A stretch of DNA of 64,000 nt from Pseudomonas sp. SJZ079 (GTDB lineage Bacteria > Pseudomonadota > Gammaproteobacteria > Pseudomonadales > Pseudomonadaceae): NCBI RefSeq assembly GCF_007993865.1, contig NZ_VIUH01000025.1:1-64000 (forward strand). The letters are read 5' to 3'. The stretch's first letter is position 1; each line of letters opens with the position of its first letter. The position numbers and the translations under genes were made by a program. Below, one piece after another: positions 52,257 through 61,044 of the stretch. Below the pieces are notes generated by a model. That model did not search any database and was not told the DNA's origin. It worked only from the letters and a program-made list of their open reading frames with translations.

Positions 52257-54758
52257 TTAAACGATACCGGTATAGAGGCGCACGTCTTCATCTGCGCGCT
52301 CGGTATCGGGAACAAGCATCCACAATTGACCATTTACATCACGCAAATCGTCCCAGTTCTTGGTCGCAACCAGCCGGCGTCCATGGTCGATCAGCTGCTT
52401 GGCCTGCGCCTGATCGTTCATAGTCGGTCGTATCTCTTCCAAGTGCTGGAACATCCCTACTAGGAAGTCGGGCTGGCGAGCCAGGATTTGGAAGTGAAGT
52501 CGCTGCAATTCGCTCGTCGCAGCGTCGATACGCTCTGGGTTGGTTGAGTGGATATGCAACTCCTCTCGCGCCAGGATTTCCTTAAGCTGATTACGTTCGC
52601 GATCGTTGCCCGACTCTTTAATCATGGAGGCCGTATCGAACTTTACCTGGAGATAATTTGCTTTTGCAGCATCGATCCGCTTGGATGCTGTTAACTCAAA
52701 AATTCCTTGAGCAATCTTGCACTTCTTGTCTGCGAGCTTGAAGCGATCGTCGGTCACGTCATCGCTAGAAAGAGATGCGCTCTCAACGATAAGAGACTGG
52801 AGTTCGTAATTCAGTTTCTCCAACTTAGCTGCAGTATCATGATTGTCGTTCGCCTGAGCGTCCTCAATCTCGGACTGGATCTTCGTTTCGAGTTGAAGCA
52901 CCTCGGCGGCTAACAAACGGGTATCGACGTGGCGGGCCTGCCCCTTGAAGACCTGAGAGAACTCTTGTCCCGTACCATTCAAATAGGCGGACACCGTCAA
53001 GTCTCGTGACTCCGACATTTCGAAGGTCAGATCAACCTCTGTGCCGCGAAGAAGGTCACGGCTGATTTGCTCACCGGTGACGGCCAATACTCCAATCGGC
53101 TTATTGGTCGATGAATGTTTTTCGGATGCCCCTTCAACTACCATGATGGCGATGGAGTCACGAGAGCCCTGGACAATCGTCTTGCCGATCTCAACGGTAC
53201 GCTTCCCTTTGGTAGGTAATACGCAATTTTTAGCAAAAATAAGGTCGAGTCGTGTGTCCTTGTTGGATAGATCATCCCTAACTAGACAAATGTCTTCTGG
53301 AAGCATTTGGCCCGCCACGCTGTAGCGACCCTGTGAAATCTGGATCGAGTCAAAGCCGACATTGATGATGTTGGATTGGCCGTCAAAGATCTTGAAGGTG
53401 AACAGATTGAAGGATCCTTCGCGCAGCGGCAGATCTTCAGCGATGCGGGTCATCAGGGGCTTTAGACCACTATCAAAGGAGCCATCGTCATTTGAGATCC
53501 GATAGAACAGATCGGCGGTATTTCCTTCAACCTTGGCGGTAAATGTTTCTTCGCTTTCCTGGGAGTTGCGGTTGTAAACAGCACGAAGCTTTATCTGTGC
53601 GCTCATCGGAGCTTTCGGCGCAGCGCCTTCAGGCTTAAATTCCTTGCTGCCCGCAAAGTAAGCGGCTCCGATGGCAATCGCGCTGGTCGGGTCAATCGAT
53701 GTATTGACCGGGATGTTCATCATTTCCTCGACGCGCTTGCGAACGTAGGGGCTGTAGGTCGATCCACCCACCATCAGGATGAACTTGAGATCGCTCGATT
53801 GCAGAGAGTGTCTCGTCAGTATCTTTTTCATCAAGTCGACAGTGCCATCCACTGCATCCTTGATGACACTTTCTAACTCAGAGCGAGTTATGGTCAGGAT
53901 GGTGTCAATGGTATTGCCCTCGTCATCCTCGAGATCACGAATCATGCCCAGATCGATTTCCGCCGATGCCTTGGTGCTCAATTCGATCTTGGCCTCCTCC
54001 GCCTTGTGGAGCAAGACAGTCCAAAGCTTGTTGTATTTGCCTTTCTCGCTTTTCAGTTGACCAAGAAGGTCCTCGAACTTTCCGCGGCGGTTGATCTCCG
54101 GAACCAGGATCTTCTCAACGATCATCGAGTCAAAGTCAGACCCACCTAAATAGTTGTCACCTTCGTGATCAACCACTGTTAATTCGCCCTCGACAATCTT
54201 GACCAATGCCACGTCAAAGGTGCCGCCGCCTAGGTCATAAACAATCCACTGACTGTTCCGAAGGTCGTCGTTCTTTTCCTTGTTCGCATATGCCAAGCTT
54301 GCTGCGATCGGCTCTTGGAGGAGGAGCACGTGCTTGAAGCCGGCTGAGATCCCTGCATCCTTGGTGGCATTTGACTGCACCGTATCAAATGAGGCGGGTA
54401 TGGTAATTACCGCTGCTTCGACTGCTTCGCCGGAATGTACGAATCCCTTTAACTCCTTGAGAACAAAAGCAGAAAGCTCGACCGGAGTCTTGGATGCCTT
54501 CAGTGAGTGAATTTTAATTGCTTCTGTAGTACCCATCTTTCGCTTGAAGCGGCTGGCAACGCTCTTCGGGTCCTTCTCGGCATACGTGCGAGCCTGGTCA
54601 CCGACCATTATCCGGTCATTTCGGAAGCCTACGATCGACGGGAGCGTTTCCTTGAAGCCATTGGGGTTCTTGAATACCTCGACTGATCCTTTGTCAAATT
54701 TGGAGATCAGCGAGTTGCTGGTTCCTAGGTCAATCCCGAAACTGATCATCTTTGTCAT
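52257..54758 (-). CDS. Divergent Hsp70 (DnaK-like) with extended C terminus
   Basis: 833-aa Hsp70-family protein, about 200 residues longer than DnaK. The nucleotide-binding domain is complete: phosphate 1 GIDLGTSNS (8-16), phosphate 2 IVYDLGGGTFDVAL, HEGDNYLGGSDFD, and the adenosine motif ILMVGGSTYSPYVRKRV. The conserved hydrophobic DVLLLDV linker is not seen; a Pro/Ala-rich stretch takes its place (about 385-400). A long charged helical C-terminal region runs from about 615. GGAGGAGG precedes the start, which overlaps the GrpE-like gene by 4 bp. It is likely a specialised chaperone for the operon. Confidence 0.88.
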   Translation of the reverse strand: MTKMISFGIDLGTSNSLISKFDKGSVEVFKNPNGFKETLPSIVGFRNDRIMVGDQARTYAEKDPKSVASRFKRKMGTTEAIKIHSLKASKTPVELSAFVLKELKGFVHSGEAVEAAVITIPASFDTVQSNATKDAGISAGFKHVLLLQEPIAASLAYANKEKNDDLRNSQWIVYDLGGGTFDVALVKIVEGELTVVDHEGDNYLGGSDFDSMIVEKILVPEINRRGKFEDLLGQLKSEKGKYNKLWTVLLHKAEEAKIELSTKASAEIDLGMIRDLEDDEGNTIDTILTITRSELESVIKDAVDGTVDLMKKILTRHSLQSSDLKFILMVGGSTYSPYVRKRVEEMMNIPVNTSIDPTSAIAIGAAYFAGSKEFKPEGAAPKAPMSAQIKLRAVYNRNSQESEETFTAKVEGNTADLFYRISNDDGSFDSGLKPLMTRIAEDLPLREGSFNLFTFKIFDGQSNIINVGFDSIQISQGRYSVAGQMLPEDICLVRDDLSNKDTRLDLIFAKNCVLPTKGKRTVEIGKTIVQGSRDSIAIMVVEGASEKHSSTNKPIGVLAVTGEQISRDLLRGTEVDLTFEMSESRDLTVSAYLNGTGQEFSQVFKGQARHVDTRLLAAEVLQLETKIQSEIEDAQANDNHDTAAKLEKLNYELQSLIVESASLSSDDVTDDRFKLADKKCKIAQGIFELTASKRIDAAKANYLQVKFDTASMIKESGNDRERNQLKEILAREELHIHSTNPERIDAATSELQRLHFQILARQPDFLVGMFQHLEEIRPTMNDQAQAKQLIDHGRRLVATKNWDDLRDVNGQLWMLVPDTERADEDVRLYTGIV

Positions 54759-55108
54759 TGCGATGCCTCCTCCTTGCTCTGTACTACAACGATCCCTTTT
54801 TGCACTACCCGCGAGACCGGGCCATTTACCAGTCTAATCACAGGCTTGATGACCTCAGTGACTACCAAATTCTCGGTGTCTGCGCCGACGATGGTTGCCT
54901 CGAGGTCGGTGCGTGTCTCTTTAAAGGGCTGCCCCAGCGGATCCTCAATCACCAAGGACTGCTGTTCAAATACCTCCTTGATTCGATCAATGTTGCGCTT
55001 AGCGTGTCCAAGGTCGCCGTGAACTTGCAGCTTGCGTTCTATTTCATAAAGGCTATTCAGTACGACAAGCGTCCAGCGTGGTATCTCAATAGGCGGGGGA
55101 GTGGCCAT
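54755..55108 (-). CDS. GrpE head-like small protein
   Basis: 117-aa protein. The last 70 residues (LVIEDPLGQPFKETRTD, LVVTEVIKPVIRLVNG, VSRVVQKGIVVVQS) follow the pattern of the GrpE beta-domain, which opens Hsp70 for nucleotide exchange. The long N-terminal dimerisation helix of GrpE is nearly absent. It sits between a TPR gene (8-bp gap) and the Hsp70 gene (4-bp overlap), which favours a dedicated exchange factor. The homology is by eye and moderate. Confidence 0.65.
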   Translation of the reverse strand: MATPPPIEIPRWTLVVLNSLYEIERKLQVHGDLGHAKRNIDRIKEVFEQQSLVIEDPLGQPFKETRTDLEATIVGADTENLVVTEVIKPVIRLVNGPVSRVVQKGIVVVQSKEEASQ

Positions 55109-55116
55109 GACTATCC

Positions 55117-57237
55117 TTAATCGCGATTGAATGACATTATAATTAATCTGAGCAACATGGCGTTCGGAACGTCACGTAAGCTGATTGAGGGAGATCTTTT
55201 TCCACTGAATTTATCTGCCACGATGGCTTTACCATTCTGAAGCGCGACATCTACCGCACTCCAAGGCAATTGAGTTAGGCTGGTGAACAGCAGCCATTTT
55301 GATTCGAAGCTTATACCATGCTGAGTGACCTGGACCGGACCTATTGTCAGGGTACCGCCGCGTTTTAGCTCGTCGAGGAGATTCTCCATCAAGCTGGGGA
55401 TGACATAGTGGAACGCGGCATTGACGAGCTGATCAAACAACTCATCCTGTTTTTCGTGTTCGGAAGATGTCCATGTCACGATGTACTCCTTACCAGTCCG
55501 TCGCCTAGCGGCGAATAGGTAGTTGTGTGAGCCATTTTGCTCAACCATGATTCCCCAGCGTAGAGCACGAATCTCATTTACTGGACACAGGTCACCGTTA
55601 TCGGACACTCCTTCCTTCGTAACTTTCCAGCTCCGTGCGTTGCCGAAGGTTAGGTGACATTCGTGCTCTCGTTGCTTTTTTATCATCTCTGAGATGGTTT
55701 CGAAGTCTTCATTCAAACGCTGTGTGAGTTCAATAGACTTGAAGGAAAACTCTTTGCTCTGTTCAATAATCGCTAACGATAGCTCAGAATCCTCATGTAC
55801 GTTGTGCGCATCAATGGCAATGCTTCTGACTAAATTAACCGCTTCGTTTTGCACGTTACGGAAGTAAGCCGGCAACAGATTTAGGATGCTTATAATCTTG
55901 TGTTTTTCCAAGACATCCTCGATCTGCTTGACAGTTACTTTAAAGGTCTCTGCCCGAATCTTGAGCTCCCGTAGAGGAATCAATAATGAGCCGGCCTCTC
56001 GCAATGCGTTTTCAAAGCAGTGATCTGTATAAGAGGGCATGATCCAGCGACGGCCATCGAGCAGTGCTTCAATCGCTGGCACATCCCTGGCAACAACTGC
56101 CTTGCTAAAAACGCGGTCATACTGCGCTGAAAATGGTTCGCTTAACCACTCCCTGACCTCTTCGGAAACACTTACACGCTCGATAAAATCGAGGGGTGAC
56201 GATTCTTCGTCGAGTAAGAAATGGCTTATATCGCCTTTGGATAAAAACTCCAGGAGAGGCTTACACTTAAATACTTCCCAGTTATAGGAGGCGACCTCTA
56301 TGTCGGACAACTTTTCCGCTAACTCAATGGCCTTTGATCGATCAACAGTAATCCCGGGCATCCAATGTAGCTTTCCCTCTTCAAGCTCAATTTCCTGAAG
56401 TAACATTTTTTTCCATTTCTGGACAACCTTGGGTTCAAGGTCGTCGAAATCGAAGTCTTTCGGACAATTTAGGAGCTGGAAGGGGTTGATGTAGATCGAG
56501 TACCACTGATCTTCTGGCAGGCAGAGTGACTTTCGGGATGTTTGAACCTTGCGAGCCAAATCCAAGAGTCGAGTTTTGACAGACTGGATGCGGCCTGGCG
56601 CCTTTTTGTTAGATACGTCTCTGCGCATGACCAAGCGCCAACAGTCGACAGCATCAACGTCTTGGGACACGTCATCCATATTGTAGGCGAGGCCAAGGTT
56701 GAACAACGATGCGGTGTCGTCGCTTTGGTGCGCGTTGCGTGACCAGTATTTGATGGCATCAAAGCCATGGTTGTTGAGGAAATGTAGGATGCCTAATCGA
56801 TTAAGTTCCCATGAACTGAGACCCTGAAGTTCATCGAGCTTGGTGAGTACGAGGATTTCTTCCGTTCGCTTCTCAGTGTCATTGTTCTGTCCGTAGATAT
56901 GCGCAAGACCTCGTAGCGCCTCAATCTCATCATTGTCACAGTCAAGTGCAGTTTCGAACGAGCTTGCTGCTTCCTCAGGAGCCCCCAGGTCAAGCTCCAA
57001 GCTGCCCCGTTTTGCCCACGCTTGGGCAAAGTATGGGGCTTTGTCGTTGGTTTCCTTGAGAGCTTCTAGGGCAGCCTCTTTCCTGCCTAGGGAAATATTG
57101 CTGAGTGCCAGAAGCCACCAGCCATCAGCATTGTCGGGATCCTGGACCGTGGCTGCTTTGGCAGAAATTACTGCTTCCTCGTATCGGTCGCGTTTACGTT
57201 GATCTCTAGCCTTTTCTATTAGCTCTTCTACGTCCAT
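55117..57237 (-). CDS. TPR protein of the Hsp70 operon, possible J-like cochaperone
   Basis: 706-aa protein. The first about 200 residues contain TPR repeats (RYEEAVISAKAATVQDPDNA, APEEAASSFETALDCDNDEI, ASLFNLGLAYNMDD). From residue 247, YINPFQLLNCPKDFDFDDL with a following helical stretch and GKLHWMPGITVDRSKAIELA recalls J-protein-type domains, but no HPD motif is present. The C-terminal 180 residues form an unrecognised beta-rich domain (RALRWGIMVEQNGSHNYLF). First gene of the operon, AGGAT before the ATG. It probably selects clients for the Hsp70. Confidence 0.75.
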   Translation of the reverse strand: MDVEELIEKARDQRKRDRYEEAVISAKAATVQDPDNADGWWLLALSNISLGRKEAALEALKETNDKAPYFAQAWAKRGSLELDLGAPEEAASSFETALDCDNDEIEALRGLAHIYGQNNDTEKRTEEILVLTKLDELQGLSSWELNRLGILHFLNNHGFDAIKYWSRNAHQSDDTASLFNLGLAYNMDDVSQDVDAVDCWRLVMRRDVSNKKAPGRIQSVKTRLLDLARKVQTSRKSLCLPEDQWYSIYINPFQLLNCPKDFDFDDLEPKVVQKWKKMLLQEIELEEGKLHWMPGITVDRSKAIELAEKLSDIEVASYNWEVFKCKPLLEFLSKGDISHFLLDEESSPLDFIERVSVSEEVREWLSEPFSAQYDRVFSKAVVARDVPAIEALLDGRRWIMPSYTDHCFENALREAGSLLIPLRELKIRAETFKVTVKQIEDVLEKHKIISILNLLPAYFRNVQNEAVNLVRSIAIDAHNVHEDSELSLAIIEQSKEFSFKSIELTQRLNEDFETISEMIKKQREHECHLTFGNARSWKVTKEGVSDNGDLCPVNEIRALRWGIMVEQNGSHNYLFAARRRTGKEYIVTWTSSEHEKQDELFDQLVNAAFHYVIPSLMENLLDELKRGGTLTIGPVQVTQHGISFESKWLLFTSLTQLPWSAVDVALQNGKAIVADKFSGKRSPSISLRDVPNAMLLRLIIMSFNRD

Positions 57238-57777
57238 ATTCGTATTTTGGATCCTGTCCGGGCAGTGGCGAAACTGCCATGATTCTGGCAGTTGAGTTTG
57301 CGAGGGCTTATCTGATCACGGTGGACCGGCGCCCTTCAAGGTGGTTGTCGCGTCAACCGTCTAACTATGCCGCTCTTTTCTCGACCTGTTGCTCTCGATC
57401 CGGGTTCAACAACACGGTAAAGCCGAGAGGCTATTAATAACCTTGAGCAAGCCCTGTTAGCCCCATAGCGACATGGATTTAACCTGTCGTGAAGGTCCGC
57501 TTCTGGCCCAGCCTGTGTAAAAACGTGCACCGAGATCGACCCGACCCAAAAGCGACCTCCTGTAATCGCGTATACGCCACGATCGCCTATTTGGTAAGGG
57601 GTCAAGCACCCCCTAAAACGTCCAGAATTTGCGTTTTTACACAGCCTCGGCCGGTTTCTGCCTGTCGTCACTAGTAGCTATGGGTCGGTAGCTTCTGGTT
57701 TCGAATAGCCCTAACTGCTCATTATGGACATTCGGAGTTAGCGATTTGGTCACCTACGCAGGACTGAGTTACGCGCT
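57238..57777. other. 540-bp gap between the Hsp70 operon and the integrase, with a MITE-like repeat
   Basis: No supportable gene. TGTGTAAAAACG (57514-57525) and its exact inverse CGTTTTTACACA (57632-57643) bound a segment of about 135 bp with GCC at both outer edges, like a small IS-derived element. The promoter of the TPR-Hsp70 operon should lie near 57240-57340. The segment near 57480-57660 has CTGTCGTGA-type stretches loosely like the repeats at 52100-52230 on the other side of the operon. Confidence 0.5.
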
Positions 57778-59055
57778 CTACTCGCTATGTAGCTGTTTTT
57801 TAATCGGCGTAACCTTGTGTTCCCCTTTCTTCCATGTATCTAGCATGTCAGCCCATTGCTGCATCATCTTGGCGCGGTCAGCCAAGTGCTCGGCATGGTT
57901 GTAAGTACGGCGCACTGCATTGGGCTCGGTGTGGGCAAGTTGTCGCTCAATCCAGTCGGCCGAGAAGCCCATCTCGTTCAGTCGCGTGCTTCCGGTAGTT
58001 CTGGTCGCGTGAGGGCTATATTTGCCGCTCCAGCCCTGCACCTTCAGCATTTGTCGGAATGAAGCCGCGACCATTGGCCTTGTTCGCTCATCTCGATGGG
58101 GGAACAGATGTACGTATCGGCCGGTAATGCCATGCAAAGCTTGCAGGATTTCTACCGCTTGGGTGGGGAGGGGGACCGTATGCTCTTTACGCTTCTTCAT
58201 CCGTTCGGCGGGGATGCGCCAGGTTGCAGCGTCCAGATCAAACTCAGTCCATTGGGCTTCTACCGCTTCATTCGGACGGCAGAGAGTCAGCCACATCAGT
58301 CGAAATGCCGAAATGGTTTCATGGCGGCCACCGTGCTTCTCGATATCGCGCAGTAATTGACCAATTTCATCGGTCGTCAGCGGGCGCTTGTGCTGGGTCT
58401 TGTTGGTGGGAAGTGCCTTGCGTACGGGGTAAACCGGGTCGCTATCTGCTCGCAGGGTAGAAACGGCAAGCTCGAATATGCCGGACATGCTGCGTTTGGC
58501 CTCAGCTGCGACCGTCAGGCCGTTCTTCTTCGCTGAAGTGGTCAGCACGTCGAGGACATGCGCTGGGGTAATGTTCTTGACCGGCAGCGATCCAATTTTG
58601 GGGAACACCACGCGGGTGAGCATATCCAGTCGCCTGGTCTTGGTGACATCCTCCCAATCCTTGAGGGCCAGCCACTCTTTTGCTACGGCTTCGAATGTGG
58701 TGGCGTTTTCCTGCCCACGCTTGATTCGCTCAAATTGCCGATGGTGTGCCGGGTTGGTGCCTTGCATAACCAGCGCCCGAGCCTTGGTGCGTTCGTCTCG
58801 TGCTTCCGCAAGTGTAAAGCGTCGCCCATTTCGGCGAGCCTGAGCCTCTTCCTGGGTTTCACCTTTGGCGGCGATGGCATACTCACCGATCGCATAAACG
58901 CTTTCTTTTTTTGTATCGGCTTCCCGTAGCTCGAAGCGGTAACGCCATGCCTTCACCCCGTTGGGCTTGATTTCAAGGTACAGTCCCTTGCCGTCCGTGA
59001 GCTTATAGGGCTTTTCCTTGGGCTTGGCAGTTCGGCATTGAGTGTCGGTCAGCAT
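57778..59055 (-). CDS. int: P4-type tyrosine integrase of the island
   Basis: 425-aa integrase. The N-terminal DUF4102-type domain starts MLTDTQCRTAKPKEKPYKL and includes DGKGLYLEIKPNGVKAWRYR. The catalytic domain has TLCRPNEAVEAQW (Arg), SPHATRTTGST (HxxR), LAHTEPNAVRRTYNH (His and Tyr). It catalyses insertion and excision of the island. I use the ATG at 59055, the family's normal start; the frame runs on upstream only through the GTACCCGG repeats. It lies inside the right end, about 190 bp from the ychF stop. Confidence 0.92.
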   Translation of the reverse strand: MLTDTQCRTAKPKEKPYKLTDGKGLYLEIKPNGVKAWRYRFELREADTKKESVYAIGEYAIAAKGETQEEAQARRNGRRFTLAEARDERTKARALVMQGTNPAHHRQFERIKRGQENATTFEAVAKEWLALKDWEDVTKTRRLDMLTRVVFPKIGSLPVKNITPAHVLDVLTTSAKKNGLTVAAEAKRSMSGIFELAVSTLRADSDPVYPVRKALPTNKTQHKRPLTTDEIGQLLRDIEKHGGRHETISAFRLMWLTLCRPNEAVEAQWTEFDLDAATWRIPAERMKKRKEHTVPLPTQAVEILQALHGITGRYVHLFPHRDERTRPMVAASFRQMLKVQGWSGKYSPHATRTTGSTRLNEMGFSADWIERQLAHTEPNAVRRTYNHAEHLADRAKMMQQWADMLDTWKKGEHKVTPIKKQLHSE

Positions 59056-59078
59056 GGTTTGGTCTCCGGGCTTTTGTC

Positions 59079-59131
59079 GTACCCGGTTTTTATATACCCG
59101 GTTTCGGCATCGTACCCGGTAGCGTACCCGG
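59079..59131. repeat. Four TACCCGG repeats next to the integrase start
   Basis: GTACCCGG at 59079-59086, 59112-59119 and 59124-59131, and ATACCCGG at 59094-59101, all in one orientation (start spacings 15, 18 and 12 bp). The 12-bp spacing matches the pair at 23514-23533. They probably bind the integrase N-terminal domain and may also regulate int. Confidence 0.7.
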
Positions 59132-59177
59132 TTAAATTTCGGATCACAACGAATCGTCGTGGACATTGCCGGATAAG

Positions 59178-59212
59178 AAAACCCCCGTATCACGGCGTGA
59201 GTACGGGGGTTT
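59178..59212. terminator. Hairpin terminator between int and ychF
   Basis: AAACCCCCGTA and TACGGGGGTTT pair around a 13-base loop. It can end the ychF transcript (minus) and insulate the integrase promoter region. Confidence 0.75.
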
Positions 59213-59245
59213 AGTGTCCATCAGTGTCCACCGGAATCTAGCTTC

Positions 59246-59270
59246 GCGCTTAGACGTTGAAGCGGAAGTG
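59246..59270. repeat. Right attachment repeat (functional ychF 3' end)
   Basis: GCGCTTAGACGTTGAAGCGGAAGTG spans the last codons and stop of ychF. Its first 13 bases are identical to 23437-23449. Insertion here leaves ychF intact. Confidence 0.8.
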
Positions 59271-60350
59271 CATGACATCGCCGTCCTTGACGATGTATTC
59301 CTTACCTTCCAGGCGCCACTTGCCGGCTTCCTTGGCGCCTTGTTCGCCCTTGTACTGGATGAAGTCGTTGTAAGCGGTCACTTCGGCGCGGATGAAGCCT
59401 TTCTCGAAGTCTGTGTGGATCACGGCGGCAGCCTGCGGGGCGGTGGCGCCGATGCGCACGGTCCAGGCGCGCACTTCCTTCACCCCGGCGGTGAAGTAGG
59501 TCTGCAGGTTGAGCAGGTCGTAGCCGGCGCGGATGACTCGGTTCAGGCCGGGCTCTTCGAAGCCCAGGGCTTCGAGAAACATGTCCTTCTCTTCGCCATC
59601 GTCCAGTTCGGCGATTTCTGCTTCGATCTTGTTGCATACCGGTACTACGATCGCGCCTTCCTCGGCGGCGATGGCATTGACCACGTCGAGCATGGGGTTA
59701 TTTTCGAAGCCATCCTCGGCGACGTTGGCGATATACATCACTGGCTTGCTGGTGAGCAGGTGGAAGCCGCGAGCCAGTTGCTTTTCGTCGTCGCCCAAGG
59801 TTTTCAGCAGGGTGCGTGCAGGTTTGCCTTCGCTGAAGTGCGGGATCAGCTTTTCCAGCAGGGCTTTCTGCGCCACAGCTTCTTTGTCGCCGCCTTTGGC
59901 ATTGCGTGTGGTCTTCTGCAGTTGCTTTTCGCAGCTGTCGAGGTCGGCGAAGATCAGTTCCAGTTCGATGATTTCGATGTCGCGCTTGGGGTCGACGCTG
60001 TTGGACACGTGAATGACATTGTCGTCCTCGAAGCAGCGCACGACGTGGGCGATAGCGTCGGTTTCGCGAATGTTGGCCAGGAACTTGTTGCCCAGGCCTT
60101 CGCCTTTCGAGGCGCCCTCAACCAGGCCGGCGATATCGACGAATTCCATGGTGGTCGGTATTACGCGCTCGGGCTTGACTATGGCGGCCAGGGCTTCGAG
60201 GCGCGCATCGGGCATCGGCACGATGCCGCTGTTCGGTTCGATGGTGCAGAAGGGGAAGTTCTCGGCCGCGATCCCGGATTTAGTGAGGGCGTTGAACAGG
60301 GTGGACTTGCCGACGTTGGGCAGGCCGACGATGCCGCAATTGAATCCCAT
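59250..60350 (-). CDS. ychF: Ribosome-associated ATPase/GTPase YchF
   Basis: 366-aa Obg-family protein. G1 is GLPNVGKSTL (residues 8-17), G3 DIAGLVEGASKGEGLG, and the G4 position reads NKIEAE instead of NKxD, which explains the ATP preference of YchF/OLA1. A C-terminal TGS domain (about 280-366) ends HFRFNV. It binds ribosomes and affects stress responses. Its last codons serve as the island's attachment site. It is followed upstream by pth in the usual Pseudomonas order. Confidence 0.96.
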   Translation of the reverse strand: MGFNCGIVGLPNVGKSTLFNALTKSGIAAENFPFCTIEPNSGIVPMPDARLEALAAIVKPERVIPTTMEFVDIAGLVEGASKGEGLGNKFLANIRETDAIAHVVRCFEDDNVIHVSNSVDPKRDIEIIELELIFADLDSCEKQLQKTTRNAKGGDKEAVAQKALLEKLIPHFSEGKPARTLLKTLGDDEKQLARGFHLLTSKPVMYIANVAEDGFENNPMLDVVNAIAAEEGAIVVPVCNKIEAEIAELDDGEEKDMFLEALGFEEPGLNRVIRAGYDLLNLQTYFTAGVKEVRAWTVRIGATAPQAAAVIHTDFEKGFIRAEVTAYNDFIQYKGEQGAKEAGKWRLEGKEYIVKDGDVMHFRFNV

Positions 60351-60384
60351 GGGTATATCCCTCGCGCGAAATGGCGGTAAAGAG

Positions 60385-60975
60385 TTAAGAGGTGGCTTTC
60401 TGGCTGTGCAGCTTGTGCATCGCCTTGTTCCAGTCGCCGGCGAGTATTTCCGGCAGTACGCCTAGGGCGAAGTCGATGCTGGTGTCCAGCAACTCCTGCT
60501 CGCTGCGCGGGGCGCGGCCGAGCACGTAGTTGGAGACCATGCTGCTGTGCCCTGGATGGCCAATGCCAAGTCGCAGGCGGTGAAAGTCTTTTTGGTTACC
60601 GAGCTGGGCGATAATGTCGCGCAGCCCGTTATGCCCGCCGTGCCCGCCACCCTGTTTGAGTTTGGCGACGCCTGGCGGCATATCGAGTTCGTCGTGCGCC
60701 ACCAGAATAGCTTCTGCGGGTATGCGGAAGAAATTCGCCAGCGCCGCCACGGCCTGGCCGCTGCGGTTCATGTAGGTGGTGGGAATCAGTAGACGAACAT
60801 CGTGACCCTGATGGCTGAATTTGCCGGTCAGGCCGAAATATTTGCGATCAACGCTTAAGTTGATGCGCTGGCTGTGTGCCAGGCGCTCAACGAAAAGGGC
60901 TCCTGCATTGTGCCGAGTCTGGTCGTATTCAGGGCCGGGGTTACCCAGGCCAACGATCAGTTGTACGGCAGTCAT
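60385..60975 (-). CDS. pth: Peptidyl-tRNA hydrolase
   Basis: 196-aa Pth that releases peptides from prematurely dropped peptidyl-tRNA. Motifs: GLGNPGPEYDQTRHNAG with the catalytic His (21), TYMNRSGQAV, VAHDELDMPPG with the catalytic Asp, and GGGHGGHNGLRDI. Length matches the family. It lies 34 bp upstream of ychF on the same strand and 69 bp downstream of rplY, the standard cluster. Confidence 0.96.
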   Translation of the reverse strand: MTAVQLIVGLGNPGPEYDQTRHNAGALFVERLAHSQRINLSVDRKYFGLTGKFSHQGHDVRLLIPTTYMNRSGQAVAALANFFRIPAEAILVAHDELDMPPGVAKLKQGGGHGGHNGLRDIIAQLGNQKDFHRLRLGIGHPGHSSMVSNYVLGRAPRSEQELLDTSIDFALGVLPEILAGDWNKAMHKLHSQKATS

Positions 60976-61044
60976 GTCAGAAGCCCTTTCGTGGAAATAG
61001 CCCAGTCGCTGATGCGTCTAGGCTGTTTTCCGGCGATGCGAGAG

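Larger units (their letters stand above)
23437..59270. mobile_element. Genomic island inserted at the 3' end of ychF
   Basis: About 35.8 kb bounded by an imperfect direct repeat of the ychF 3' end (23437-23460 and 59246-59270). It carries a P4-type integrase at the ychF-proximal edge, an AlpA regulator, a replication-like Gp2/YfjJ protein, recombination genes (RadC, YqaJ, DUF932) and defence-like cargo. Neighbouring core genes (tRNA-Met on one side, ychF on the other) are adjacent in P. aeruginosa, as I recall, supporting insertion between them. No conjugation genes are seen, so transfer would need a helper. Confidence 0.85.

Noticed and set aside
57336..57671. 111-codon minus-strand frame before the integrase
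   Set aside because: It crosses the inverted repeat of a MITE-like segment, has no ribosome-binding site and no recognisable motif; the region is better explained as repeat and promoter DNA.
23437..59270. Conjugative element (ICE)
   Set aside because: No relaxase of a known MOB family, coupling protein, VirB4 or pilus genes are visible; the element looks like a non-conjugative or mobilisable island.
59166..60380. 404-codon plus-strand frame opposite ychF
   Set aside because: Antisense shadow of ychF, a highly conserved gene with all G motifs on the minus strand.
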